From Parasporobacterium sp. (GTDB taxonomy: Bacteria > Bacillota > Clostridia > Lachnospirales > Lachnospiraceae), in NCBI GenBank assembly GCA_017510065.1, contig JAFWOB010000177.1:1-45296 (forward strand): a DNA stretch of 45,296 nt, written 5' to 3'. A model generated the notes under the pieces. It was not told the origin of the DNA. It saw nothing but the letters and a program-made list of their open reading frames with translations, and searched no databases. The position numbers and the translations under genes are program-made. Shown here piece by piece: positions 1 through 8,199 of the stretch; the stretch's first letter is position 1, and every line of letters starts with the position of its first letter.

Positions 1-1060
1 AACCGTTAGTCAGATCCCTTGCTATGGTTCTATAGGTCATGACCGAATTATCTTCATCTTCATCATCATCGTCATCTTTATCTTTCTTTCCGGCAGTCTG
101 ATCAGCACTTTTGTCAGCTGCTTCTTCACTTCCGATTACCGCAGCGGCATCTCTGGTGACAGGTTCCTTATTTTCCTCAGCCGGTTTCTTGTTAACAGCC
201 GTTTCATCCTGGTTTCTGCCGGCAATCCTTTCGACCTCGTCGATCACATCCTGGAACAATTCGTCATCCACTTCAAAAATGGTAAACAGATCGCTGTCGA
301 TTCCGATCTGCGCTGCAGCGTAAACCTGATACAGATATGCCTGGCCTTCTATAAAGATTTCAAACGAGGGGTGTTCCTTGTAGTATTTTTCTTTTTTATA
401 GGATGTAATGCTTCCGAACATGGACTTGTCATCCATATTATGACCGTAGATCGTCGAATAACGTCCTTTCAGTTCATCCGGAAACCGGCTGTCTACAAAC
501 AGCGTTCCTGCCACATTGTATTTTCCGTTGATCATGTTGCGCAGATACTGGTTGTTGTCTTCTCCCTGCACCACCGGATAAGACATGATATCTTCCTGAT
601 AGATCCATCCTTTAGAATCCTCACACAGACCAAGGAGTGCATCAAAATCAAGGGACAAAGACGCAAAGCGGAACAGGAACGATACGTGTTCCGGTTTTTC
701 TGCATCCTCTTTGGAAGGATAAACTGCCCACTCCGGATCAGACGGATGTGTTCCTCCGATGATCTGTACCGGTTCTCCCGGTGTAAAGATCACTTCTGCC
801 TTTTCAGCTGACGCTTCCTTCAATGCCCCATCCGGCACCTGCTCTGTCATCTCCTGCTCCGGAGCCAGTTTTACGGATGCCTTTCTGGGAGTAACGACCA
901 GTTCTTCGATTTCTGCATACAGGTCATTTGCCTCTTTATAGGAATTGTCGATCTTCACCAGCTTAGATACACTGAATCCAATCAAACCTACAGCCACTAT
1001 AAGGATAATAATGATTGCAGCCTTAAAGCCTTTAGACATTTTCTTTTTCTGTTTCTTCAT
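1..1060 (-). CDS. srtB: Class B sortase, 3' end outside window
   Basis: This frame is open from the ATG at 1060 to the left edge (353 residues, no stop). A Lys-rich N-terminus and one membrane segment (about 13-33) anchor it. The sortase core starts near residue 145: GWIYQEDI, YPVVQGEDNNQYL, and YSTIYGHNM carrying the catalytic His (207). This His context is typical of SrtB, which attaches proteins to peptidoglycan or assembles pilins. The catalytic Cys and Arg lie beyond the window. A low-complexity stretch (about 281-338), ending in an Asp/Glu run, interrupts the domain before the strand that should lead to the Cys. An AAGGA site sits 8 bases before the start; the LCP gene ends 25 bases upstream and is probably cotranscribed. 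The family is clear; the substrate is unknown. Confidence 0.88.
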   Translation of the reverse strand, partial: MKKQKKKMSKGFKAAIIIILIVAVGLIGFSVSKLVKIDNSYKEANDLYAEIEELVVTPRKASVKLAPEQEMTEQVPDGALKEASAEKAEVIFTPGEPVQIIGGTHPSDPEWAVYPSKEDAEKPEHVSFLFRFASLSLDFDALLGLCEDSKGWIYQEDIMSYPVVQGEDNNQYLRNMINGKYNVAGTLFVDSRFPDELKGRYSTIYGHNMDDKSMFGSITSYKKEKYYKEHPSFEIFIEGQAYLYQVYAAAQIGIDSDLFTIFEVDDELFQDVIDEVERIAGRNQDETAVNKKPAEENKEPVTRDAAAVIGSEEAADKSADQTAGKKDKDDDDDEDEDNSVMTYRTIARDLTNG

Positions 1061-1085
1061 TTCGATCATCCTTTACCGAAAACTG

Positions 1086-2129
1086 TTACTGGTTATTTAT
1101 GATATCTACGATACGATTACCGGCAGCCTCCAGGTCGTAAACCCAGATCCACTCGCCGTGTTCATCGATCATGGTGGTAAGATCCGTATCATAATCGATA
1201 TCCGGAATAACATTTTTAACGATCTGATAGGAGGATAATGGCAGGCTGATCACCTTAATGATATCCAGGACTGACATGGAGATCTCAGAGGATTCCAGTA
1301 CTTTAAACAGGATCTTAAGCCACTGCAGAAAATTGCTTCCTTTTAATTTGCCAAGGATTTCCTCGATGACTTTCTGCTGCCTGCCTGCTCTTATCTTGTC
1401 CGAATCGATCTTACGGATCCGGCTGTACAAAAGCGCCTGCTCCCCGTTCAGGGTATTAAGGCCTTCCTTTACAGGTTCTGCCGCATATGTATTGATGAAG
1501 TCCATCTCATCGTAGGTCAGTTCGATCTCGATGCCTCCCAGGATATCGATCACATCTTCCAGGGTTGTAAAATCCACCGTCACATACTCGTTCAGATCCA
1601 GGCTGAAATTCTGGTTGATCGTTTTAACAGCCAGTTTTGCGCCGCCGTATTTATAAGCCGCATTGATCTTCTGGGGTTCATGTCCCTCGATTGCTGCCTT
1701 GGTATCCCGGAGGATCGATGTCAGCTTGATCTCCTGACGGTCCGGATCGATTGTCACGATCATGATCGTATCGCTTCTGTTATCATCTCCGGAATTCTGT
1801 CCGCTGAGGCCAAAGAGAATAAAATTGTATCCGTTCAGTTTTGCCGGTTCCTTATTGGAGGTATTCAGGCCGCGTGTGGAGCTGTTGGAACTGACGGAAG
1901 TATCTCCCCCGGTCTGTTCCTTAGTTTTGTCAGCGCCCTCATTTTCATCATCAGGTTCCGTAACTTCCACATCATATGCATCCCCTGTTTCACGGGGCTG
2001 CAGCAGGCTGCTGACCTGTGTTTGTGTCTCTTCAGCATATGTGCTGAAACACGCAGGAAGGATCAGTGTCAGTGCAAACAGTAATGCGATCCCTGTCCGG
2101 ATACTTCTTTTCCACATGTTTTTTTCCAT
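1086..2129 (-). CDS. LytR-CpsA-Psr (LCP) family protein
   Basis: LCP proteins transfer undecaprenyl-linked glycopolymers to peptidoglycan outside the membrane. After a signal-like N-terminus (hydrophobic 12-28) and an acidic Ser/Thr-rich linker, the domain begins near residue 100 with NFILFGLSG, SDTIMIVTIDP, the Arg-Asp of SILRDT, KINAAYKYGG, and ends with GEQALLYSRIRK...RAGRQQKVIEEIL. These are the usual LCP blocks with their Arg/Asp residues. Most LCP proteins have an N-terminal anchor; here the segment ends LPACFSTYAEE, so cleavage is possible. The ATG at 2129 directly touches AGAAGG; the in-frame ATG at 2117 has better spacing and may be the true start. It lies between the beta-helix acyltransferase and sortase B, so polymer and protein attachment to the wall would be coexpressed. 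Confidence 0.9.
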   Translation of the reverse strand: MEKNMWKRSIRTGIALLFALTLILPACFSTYAEETQTQVSSLLQPRETGDAYDVEVTEPDDENEGADKTKEQTGGDTSVSSNSSTRGLNTSNKEPAKLNGYNFILFGLSGQNSGDDNRSDTIMIVTIDPDRQEIKLTSILRDTKAAIEGHEPQKINAAYKYGGAKLAVKTINQNFSLDLNEYVTVDFTTLEDVIDILGGIEIELTYDEMDFINTYAAEPVKEGLNTLNGEQALLYSRIRKIDSDKIRAGRQQKVIEEILGKLKGSNFLQWLKILFKVLESSEISMSVLDIIKVISLPLSSYQIVKNVIPDIDYDTDLTTMIDEHGEWIWVYDLEAAGNRIVDIINNQ

Positions 2130-2169
2130 CCTTCTGTATCGTTCTTTTCACCGAAAGGCAACGGGTCTG

Positions 2170-2838
2170 TTACTCTGTCTTCGCCACCACATGGTCTTTA
2201 TCTTTCCAGATGTGTTTTTCAGGAACAACGCCCCGGACGCAGGAGGTCGGATAAATATTGGAATCACGGCCGATCACCGATCCGGGATTCAGAACGGAGT
2301 TGCAACCGACTTCCACCCGGTCACCCAGCATGGCACCGAATTTCTTCCTGCCGGTCACATATTCTTCCCCGCTGTCTTTTACGATAACATTTTTCTTATC
2401 GCTTTTTACATTGGAAGTAATGGATCCGGCTCCCATATGAGCTTTATACCCCAGAATGGAATCACCCACATAATTGTAATGCGGCACCTGCACATTATCG
2501 AACAGGATTACGTTTTTCAGTTCCGTAGAGTTTCCTACAACACAGTCGTTCCCCACCAGGGCTGATCCTCTGATAAAAGCCGACGGCCGAACTTCCGTGC
2601 GGTGGCCTATGATACAAGGTCCTCCGATATAAGCGGTATGATTGTACAGATTGGCATCCTTGGCGATCCAGACATCTTCTGCCGGATGGTCGTACTCCTC
2701 TTCCGGAAGGTTCTTTCCGATTTCCAGGATCAGCTCCTTGATGCCGGCCAGGGCTTCCCAGGGGTATTCGAACTGACGCAGATAATCTGCTGCCAGAGTA
2801 TGTTCCAGATCATACAGTTCACTGATCTTCACTGCCAT
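2170..2838 (-). CDS. Left-handed beta-helix acyltransferase, GlmU C-terminal-like
   Basis: The 222-residue protein has a short helical N-terminus and then hexapeptide-repeat sequence (about 55-215: VWIAKDANLYNHTAYIGGPCII, VRPSAFIRGSALVGNDC, HMGAGSITSNVKSD, VGCNSVLNPGSVIG). This forms the left-handed beta-helix of acetyl-CoA-dependent acyltransferases and resembles the acetyltransferase half of GlmU, without its pyrophosphorylase half. Its ATG overlaps the glmM stop (TAATG) with AGGAGG just upstream, so the two are translationally coupled. A role in acetylating glucosamine-1-phosphate made by GlmM is a reasonable inference, but other sugar acyl- or nucleotidyl-related functions are not excluded. 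Confidence 0.82.
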   Translation of the reverse strand: MAVKISELYDLEHTLAADYLRQFEYPWEALAGIKELILEIGKNLPEEEYDHPAEDVWIAKDANLYNHTAYIGGPCIIGHRTEVRPSAFIRGSALVGNDCVVGNSTELKNVILFDNVQVPHYNYVGDSILGYKAHMGAGSITSNVKSDKKNVIVKDSGEEYVTGRKKFGAMLGDRVEVGCNSVLNPGSVIGRDSNIYPTSCVRGVVPEKHIWKDKDHVVAKTE

Positions 2839-4205
2839 TATTTTCTTACCTCCTTCAGATGTCCTGATGCTGCCATTGCGGCAATGATGCGGTCTACATT
2901 TTCCTCTGCCTCCGCATCGGATCCCGCCTCCGCCATGACACGCAGTACCGGTTCCGTACCGCTGGCGCGCAGCAGCACACGGCCGTTATTGCCCAGGCTT
3001 GCAGTACACTCGTCACATGCACTCAGCACCTTGGAATCCTTCAGGGTCTCTTCTTTATCATCTACAACAACATTTTTCAGGACCTGCGGATACATCTCGC
3101 AGCCTTTTGCCAGAATCGACAGCGGAAGCTGTGTTTTGATCATAACATTCATCAGCATGATAGCCGTCACCATACCGTCGCCGGTATGAGCGTAATCCCG
3201 GAAAATGATATGGCCTGACTGCTCTCCGCCCAGGGAATATCCCTTTTCCTTCATGCATTCGTAGACATAACGGTCGCCGACCTTGGTCTTTTCATATTTA
3301 ATGTCATTGTTGTCCAACGCTTTGTAAAGACCGAAATTTGACATGATGGTGGTCACGATGGTGTCATCTTTCAGTCTTCCTTTTTCCTTCATGTATTTTC
3401 CGCAGATGTACATGATCTTGTCGCCGTTGACCACATTTCCGTTTTCATCCACTGCCAGGCATCTGTCGCCGTCGCCGTCAAAAGCGAAACCGACATCCAG
3501 CATGTTTTCCCGTACGAACTGCTGAAGTCCTTCGATATGCGTCGAACCGGCGTTGAAATTGATATTCAGGCCGTTCGGGTTGTTATTGATGACCTTCGGC
3601 TTAGCGCCAAGTGCATCAAATACTGCACGGCCGATCATCCAGGTACTGCCGTTGGCGCAGTCGATTCCGACTTTGCAGTTTTCCAGGGACTTTTCCGCCA
3701 GATTGGTAAGATACCCGATGTAGCGGTTACGGCCGAAATAAAAATCTTCCACCTTGCCGACAGCATCTCCTGTGGCATAGGGGATCTCCGGGATCTTTCC
3801 GTCGATATAATCCTCGATCGTATCCTGCAGTGCATCGTCCATCTTTTCGCCTTCGCCGTTCAACAGCTTGATGCCATTGTCAAAATACGGGTTATGGCTT
3901 GCGGAGATCATGACGCCGCAGTCAAATTTCTCGTCGTTTGTAATATAACTGATGCAGGGTGTGGTGGTGACGTGGATCATATATGCATCCGCACCAGAAG
4001 CAGTAATGCCTGCTGCAAGAGCGTGCTCAAACATATAGGAGGACCTTCTGGTGTCCTTGCCGATCACGATCCTTGCTCTTCCTTCACCCGCATGATTCCT
4101 CCCAAAATGGTATCCGAGATACCGTCCCGTCTTAAATGCATGCTCGGCAGTCAATACTTCTCCTGCCTTTCCTCTGAAACCATCTGTTCCGAAATATCTG
4201 CCCAT
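2838..4205 (-). CDS. glmM: Phosphoglucosamine mutase GlmM
   Basis: GlmM converts glucosamine-6-phosphate to glucosamine-1-phosphate, feeding UDP-GlcNAc and all wall polymers. The 455-residue length is normal. Visible signatures are the N-terminal GRYFGTDGFRG, the phosphoserine loop SASHNP (Ser103), the metal loop DGDGDR (Asp243/245/247), the sugar-binding GGEQSGH and the phosphate-binding RASGTEPVLRVM near the C-terminus. All family residues appear intact. The start has TTAGGAG 8 bases upstream. The gene heads a tight run with the beta-helix acyltransferase, the LCP protein and sortase B, and a promoter-like pair lies at 4262-4290. Confidence 0.97.
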   Translation of the reverse strand: MGRYFGTDGFRGKAGEVLTAEHAFKTGRYLGYHFGRNHAGEGRARIVIGKDTRRSSYMFEHALAAGITASGADAYMIHVTTTPCISYITNDEKFDCGVMISASHNPYFDNGIKLLNGEGEKMDDALQDTIEDYIDGKIPEIPYATGDAVGKVEDFYFGRNRYIGYLTNLAEKSLENCKVGIDCANGSTWMIGRAVFDALGAKPKVINNNPNGLNINFNAGSTHIEGLQQFVRENMLDVGFAFDGDGDRCLAVDENGNVVNGDKIMYICGKYMKEKGRLKDDTIVTTIMSNFGLYKALDNNDIKYEKTKVGDRYVYECMKEKGYSLGGEQSGHIIFRDYAHTGDGMVTAIMLMNVMIKTQLPLSILAKGCEMYPQVLKNVVVDDKEETLKDSKVLSACDECTASLGNNGRVLLRASGTEPVLRVMAEAGSDAEAEENVDRIIAAMAASGHLKEVRK

Positions 4206-4261
4206 TTGTAAATCTCCTAACTACTGAATGTATTCCTTTAAAGTACTAAAAAATTCATTTT

Positions 4262-4290
4262 ATTTTAATCGATTCTCCCAGTGTTTTCAA
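4262..4290 (-). promoter_or_regulatory. Promoter candidate for glmM operon
   Basis: On the minus strand TTGAAA (4285-4290) and TAAAAT (4262-4267) are separated by 17 bases, each one mismatch from consensus. The -35 overlaps the last codons of yvcK. It would start glmM about 50 bases before its ATG. Confidence 0.5.
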
Positions 4291-5246
4291 TACTTCTGCC
4301 TCATCAGACATGAAAAAATCATAAATGCAGTCTTCAGCGCGTCATGACGGATCTTCCCGTCTTCTATACCGAAAATGTCATCTTCAATGATCTCTGCTCC
4401 CATAGCTTCGACCTTCTCCCGGTCCAGCCTGACCAGGGTCTTATTCTCCGTCCGCAGGTATTTGGCTGCGATCTTTTCATCAATCTCCGCATGATTGCTG
4501 ACCACCAGGTCGATTTTTCGTTTCCCCAGATACTTATTTAAGATCGCCAGATGATCGCTGACGTTGTAGCCGTCTGTTTCCCCAGGCTGCGTCACCAGGT
4601 TGGAAACATACATAATAGGAGCGGCAGCCTTTTCCAGGGCGTTTACAATATCTTTTGCGATCAGATGCGGCAGGATGCTGGTATATAAACTTCCGGGGCT
4701 GAAAATGATCAGGTCACTGTCCGCGATCTTTTTGAGGATCTCATCGCTGATGCGGATATCGTGGTCATAAGACAGCGTGGAAATATAACGGATATTTTTA
4801 CTTACATCCACCTGTCCATAGAATTCCTCGTCACTCAGGTATCCTTTGCCCACCAGTTCCACCTTTTCCTCTGTCAGGGGAAGGACTGCCCCTCGCACCT
4901 TCAGGAGCTTTCCCATATATCTGGCTGCCTCTGTCAGACTTCCTTTCTGGTCGATCAGAGCTGTCAGGAGAATATTCCTCACCGGATGGTTATCCAGGGA
5001 TGTTCCTCCTTTATGGAAACGATAGCTCAGGAGCCGGACAAAATCTTCATCCACATTGGTCATGGACAAAAGAACCTTGCCCACATCCCCTACTGCAGGG
5101 ATACCGTATTCTTCCTTTAGAACACCGGTGCTGCTTCCATTGTCACTGACTGCGATCACCGCCGTAACCTCCATTGGAAACAGTTTCAGTCCTGACAAAA
5201 GGCATGACAGGCCGGTACCTCCTCCTAGAACAATCACTTTTTTCAT
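4287..5246 (-). CDS. yvcK: YvcK/GlmR-type gluconeogenesis factor (CofD-like fold)
   Basis: The N-terminus VIVLGGGTGLSCLLSGLK and the following AVIAVSDNGSSTGVLKEEYG, PAVGDVGKVLLSM are the signature of the YvcK family, which has the fold of 2-phospho-L-lactate transferase. In Bacillus the protein binds UDP-GlcNAc and balances carbon flow into wall precursors, including stimulation of GlmS; its 319 residues are the usual length. IIFSPGSLYTSILPHL and ITQPGETDGYNVSDHL-type blocks continue the match. AAAGGA lies 9 bases before the ATG, and mutY stops 2 bases upstream, so mutY and yvcK form a transcription unit. The position next to glmM, the step leading to UDP-GlcNAc, fits the known role; yvcJ and whiA, its common partners elsewhere, are absent here. 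Confidence 0.9.
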   Translation of the reverse strand: MKKVIVLGGGTGLSCLLSGLKLFPMEVTAVIAVSDNGSSTGVLKEEYGIPAVGDVGKVLLSMTNVDEDFVRLLSYRFHKGGTSLDNHPVRNILLTALIDQKGSLTEAARYMGKLLKVRGAVLPLTEEKVELVGKGYLSDEEFYGQVDVSKNIRYISTLSYDHDIRISDEILKKIADSDLIIFSPGSLYTSILPHLIAKDIVNALEKAAAPIMYVSNLVTQPGETDGYNVSDHLAILNKYLGKRKIDLVVSNHAEIDEKIAAKYLRTENKTLVRLDREKVEAMGAEIIEDDIFGIEDGKIRHDALKTAFMIFSCLMRQKY

Positions 5247-5248
5247 GA

Positions 5249-6382
5249 TCAGATATCCTTTCTATAGGCGGCAAATGCAGACGGCAGAGCGTAATGTTCC
5301 TTCTGCTCCTTCGCATCCGCAAAGACCAGTTCCTCCATCGCAGCTCTTTGTTTCTGCTCTTTTGTGGCAAAGGCTTCCTCTTCTACCAGCACAGAATAAG
5401 CGATCATATGCCATTCTACATGAGAGAAGATGTGAACAGAATCTGTCAGTCTTTTAATCCGCAAGGGGGAGTACCCCATGCTCCGTACCAGGCTGATCAC
5501 CTGGGATTCACTCAAATGTCCTTCCTTATTCGGAAATTCATAGAGTCCGGCAAGCAGTCCCTTTGCAGGACGTTTATGCAGCGCAATCTTATCGCCGTCC
5601 CGGATCAACAGGATTGTTTTTTCCTCTTTGCGTCGTTCCTTCTTTTTCGTGCGTACCGGAATCCGGTCCGTGAGTTCCATTTTTCTTGCCCGGCAAAGAT
5701 CTTTCCAGGGACATATTTCACAATTCGGCGCCCCATTCGGGACACATACTAAAGCTCCCAGTTCCATAAGAGCCTGGTTAAAAACGCGTGGTGAGAATGA
5801 TCCGGCTTCCTGCCCATTGTTTTTTTCATTACTGCCTGTCCGTTCGCAGCAATATTGCAGGAGCGCTCTTAAGCGCTGCTCCGTCTCTTTCCGGAAGCTA
5901 GGATTCATAATATCCGTATCATCGGCACTGACCCTTGCAAGAACTCGCAGCACATTGCCATCCACTGCAGGTTCCGGCTTTTCATAGGCTAAAGAGGCGA
6001 TGGCACCGGCTGTATAGCTTCCGATCCCTTTCAGTTTCAGCAGTGTTCCGTAATCATCCGGGATCCTGCCGTCATATTCTTCCATGACCTGAACTGCAGC
6101 CGCATGCAGATTTCGGACCCGGCTGTAATAGCCGAGTCCTTCCCAAAGTTTCAGATAAACATCCTCTTCACATTGTGCCAGCGCCGAAATATCCGGAAGA
6201 GCTTTGATAAAACGAGTATAATAATTCTTTACCGCTTCCACCCTGGTCTGTTGCAGCATGATCTCCGAGACCCATACATGATAAGGGGTCGGATCATCAC
6301 GCCAGGGAAGTTTCCTGGCATTTTGCAGAAACCAGCCGCACAGCGGCTGGATCAGTTGTGTCAGATCATACTCTTGAAGCAA
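5249..6382 (-). CDS. mutY: A/G-specific adenine DNA glycosylase MutY
   Basis: MutY removes adenine mispaired with 8-oxoguanine. The HhH-GPD domain carries the catalytic Glu40 in SEIMLQQTRVEAV and Asp141 in PAVDGNVLRVLAR, following the helix-hairpin-helix LKGIGSYTAGAIAS. Four cysteines (213, 221, 224, 230) should bind the iron-sulfur cluster; the first gap is 7 residues rather than 6. A NUDIX-like domain for 8-oxoG recognition fills about 245-377. The start is TTG at 6382, with GGAG 8 bases upstream; no upstream ATG fits. It runs directly into yvcK with a 2-base gap. Confidence 0.95.
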   Translation of the reverse strand: MLQEYDLTQLIQPLCGWFLQNARKLPWRDDPTPYHVWVSEIMLQQTRVEAVKNYYTRFIKALPDISALAQCEEDVYLKLWEGLGYYSRVRNLHAAAVQVMEEYDGRIPDDYGTLLKLKGIGSYTAGAIASLAYEKPEPAVDGNVLRVLARVSADDTDIMNPSFRKETEQRLRALLQYCCERTGSNEKNNGQEAGSFSPRVFNQALMELGALVCVPNGAPNCEICPWKDLCRARKMELTDRIPVRTKKKERRKEEKTILLIRDGDKIALHKRPAKGLLAGLYEFPNKEGHLSESQVISLVRSMGYSPLRIKRLTDSVHIFSHVEWHMIAYSVLVEEEAFATKEQKQRAAMEELVFADAKEQKEHYALPSAFAAYRKDI

Positions 6383-6582
6383 AGGTTATTCTCCGTTATT
6401 GATAGGTGTTTCTGTGTTTGTCTATGCTTTTCTGTTTTGGTCTGTGTCTGTCCGTATTGGCCTGCGTCTGCGCATTTTCGCCGATTGTGTACCTCGAATG
6501 CACAATATTTGAGTTTGTGTACGGCATTTTAATCATTTTATAATGCCAGGCCACTAAAAAACCATCAATTTTCTTGTTTTTC

Positions 6583-6710
6583 AGTACATAACCGGACTTT
6601 TTCTGTCATTTCCCGCCGCAAAGCGGTACACAATCGAACTTTTTCTGCATTTCAGGTACACAATCGAACTTTTCCTGCATTTCAGGCACACAAACACACT
6701 TTTCGATCAT
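6583..6710. repeat. Tandem 30-base repeats, about four copies
   Basis: Two adjacent 30-base units at 6625-6654 and 6655-6684 differ by one base; they start GGTACACAATCGAACTTTT and end CTGCATTTCA. A degenerate copy lies at 6583-6612 and a partial one at 6685-6710. The core GGTACACAATCG also occurs inverted at 6482-6493. No spacer-repeat alternation is present, so this is not a CRISPR array. Confidence 0.8.
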
Positions 6711-6748
6711 GTAGTCCGGTGCACCGGAACGGCAGTACATGATCGAAA
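6701..6748. repeat. 13-base inverted repeat with internal palindrome
   Basis: TTTCGATCATGTA (6701-6713) and TACATGATCGAAA (6736-6748) are perfect complements, and the 22-base loop contains the palindrome CCGGTGCACCGG (6716-6727). It begins 22 bases after the purB stop in the direction of transcription. No T-run follows, so it is not a standard terminator; it could stabilise the purB transcript end or be the end of a repeat element. Confidence 0.75.
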
Positions 6749-6770
6749 TAATCTTGTCATCGCCGATATA

Positions 6771-8186
6771 TTACAGATTGATCTCCGCAGTATCTTTCTT
6801 GACGCCTTCGATCAGCGGACGGATCTCGGCCAGAAACTCCTCCACCTGAGCCGGGCAGCGGCCGATATAAGCACTGGGATCCAGCGCTTTGGTTAACTCT
6901 TCCTCCGTCATGTTAAAGGCAGGCTCCTCCGCCAGAAGAGAAAGCAGATTGCAGGCAAGACCGTTTTTCATGTTCGCCGTTGCTTTCATGGAACACTCCC
7001 TGATGATCTCATGGAGTTCCTGACGGTTGCCGCCGCGGCGGACACCTTCCATCATGATATTTTCCGTAGCAATAAATGGAAGATATTCATTAACCGTTCT
7101 CTCTACGATCTTCTCGTTCACTACCAGGCCATCTGATACATTCTGTGCCAGTCTCAGGATCGCATCTGCACACAGAAATCCTTCCGGAAGGGAGATCCTT
7201 CTGTTGGCGGAATCATCCAAGGTTCGCTCCAGCCACTGGGTGGATGCGGTCATGGGAGCATTGGCTGCGTCTGCCATGAGATATCTGGCAAGGGAACAGA
7301 TACGCTCTGAACGCATGGGATTTCTCTTGTAAGGCATGGCCGAGGATCCGATCTGATTCTTTTCAAAGGGTTCCTCCACCTGTCTGTCATGCTGCAGCAG
7401 ACGAATATCATTGGCCATGCGGTAGCAGCTCTGGGCAATGGAACTGAGCACGTTCAGGATACGGCTATCCAGTTTCCGCGGATAAGTCTGTCCACAGACA
7501 GCGAACAGGCGGGAGAAGCCGAACTCCTCACTGATCAGGCGGTTCATTTCCCTGATCTTATCTTCATCACCGTCAAACAGTTCCATAAAGCTGGCTTCCG
7601 TACCGGTGGTTCCCCGGCAGCCCAGGAACGGCATCTGTTCTGTTACAAAATCAAGTTCCTGCAGATCTGTCACAAAATCCTGCATCCACAGGGAAGCTCT
7701 TTTTCCCACGGTCACCAACTGCGCCGGCTGATAATGGGTATATCCCAAAGTTGGTAAAGCTTTATATCGTTCGGCAAAATCCGCCAGGTTGGCAATAACT
7801 TTCAGCAGTTCTCCCCGCAGATAGCGAAGGCCGTCCCGATACAGTATAAGATCTGCGTTATCCGTCACATAGCAGCTGGTCGCTCCCAGATGGATAATAC
7901 CGGCTGCAGATGGCGCCACCTTTCCATAGGTGTAAACATGTGCCATAACATCATGACGCACTTCCTTTTCCCTTTGTTCAGCACAGTCAAAATCGATCTC
8001 ATCAATGTGATCTTCCAGTTCCCTGATCTGCTCTTTTGTAATATTCAGCCCCAATTTATGTTCTGCCCGCGCCAGCGCGATCCACAGACGTCTCCAGGTT
8101 TTGATCCTGGTCCTGGCAGAAAACAGTTCCAGCATATAGCGGGAAGCATAACGGGTAGAAAGGGGGGATTCATATTTGTCGTACAT
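6771..8186 (-). CDS. purB: Adenylosuccinate lyase PurB
   Basis: PurB acts twice in purine synthesis, releasing fumarate from SAICAR and from adenylosuccinate. The 471-residue product carries the superfamily signature GSSAMPYKRNPMRSE, the His-containing GATSCYVTDNAD, and TLGYTHYQPAQLVTVGKRA. I place the start at the ATG at 8186 (MYDKYESPLS), preceded by TTAGGAG 6 bases away; the open frame extends 12 codons further into purA, without a ribosome site there. It follows purA by 13 bases and is surely cotranscribed with it. The pair gives the two enzymes of the IMP-to-AMP branch. Confidence 0.96.
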   Translation of the reverse strand: MYDKYESPLSTRYASRYMLELFSARTRIKTWRRLWIALARAEHKLGLNITKEQIRELEDHIDEIDFDCAEQREKEVRHDVMAHVYTYGKVAPSAAGIIHLGATSCYVTDNADLILYRDGLRYLRGELLKVIANLADFAERYKALPTLGYTHYQPAQLVTVGKRASLWMQDFVTDLQELDFVTEQMPFLGCRGTTGTEASFMELFDGDEDKIREMNRLISEEFGFSRLFAVCGQTYPRKLDSRILNVLSSIAQSCYRMANDIRLLQHDRQVEEPFEKNQIGSSAMPYKRNPMRSERICSLARYLMADAANAPMTASTQWLERTLDDSANRRISLPEGFLCADAILRLAQNVSDGLVVNEKIVERTVNEYLPFIATENIMMEGVRRGGNRQELHEIIRECSMKATANMKNGLACNLLSLLAEEPAFNMTEEELTKALDPSAYIGRCPAQVEEFLAEIRPLIEGVKKDTAEINL

Positions 8187-8199
8187 AGATTCTCCTAAC

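Larger units (their letters stand above)
6383..6770. other. Long intergenic region with repeats, mutY-purB
   Basis: These 388 bases between the purB stop and the mutY start contain no convincing gene on either strand. Present are tandem repeats (6583-6710), a long inverted repeat (6701-6748), a reversed 12-base copy of the repeat core at 6482-6493, and a degenerate TCTGTGT/TCTGCG-rich tract at about 6409-6475. No clear mutY promoter was found. Confidence 0.6.

Noticed and set aside
6583-6710. CRISPR-like array
   Set aside because: The repeats abut directly with no unique spacers, and no cas genes are present.
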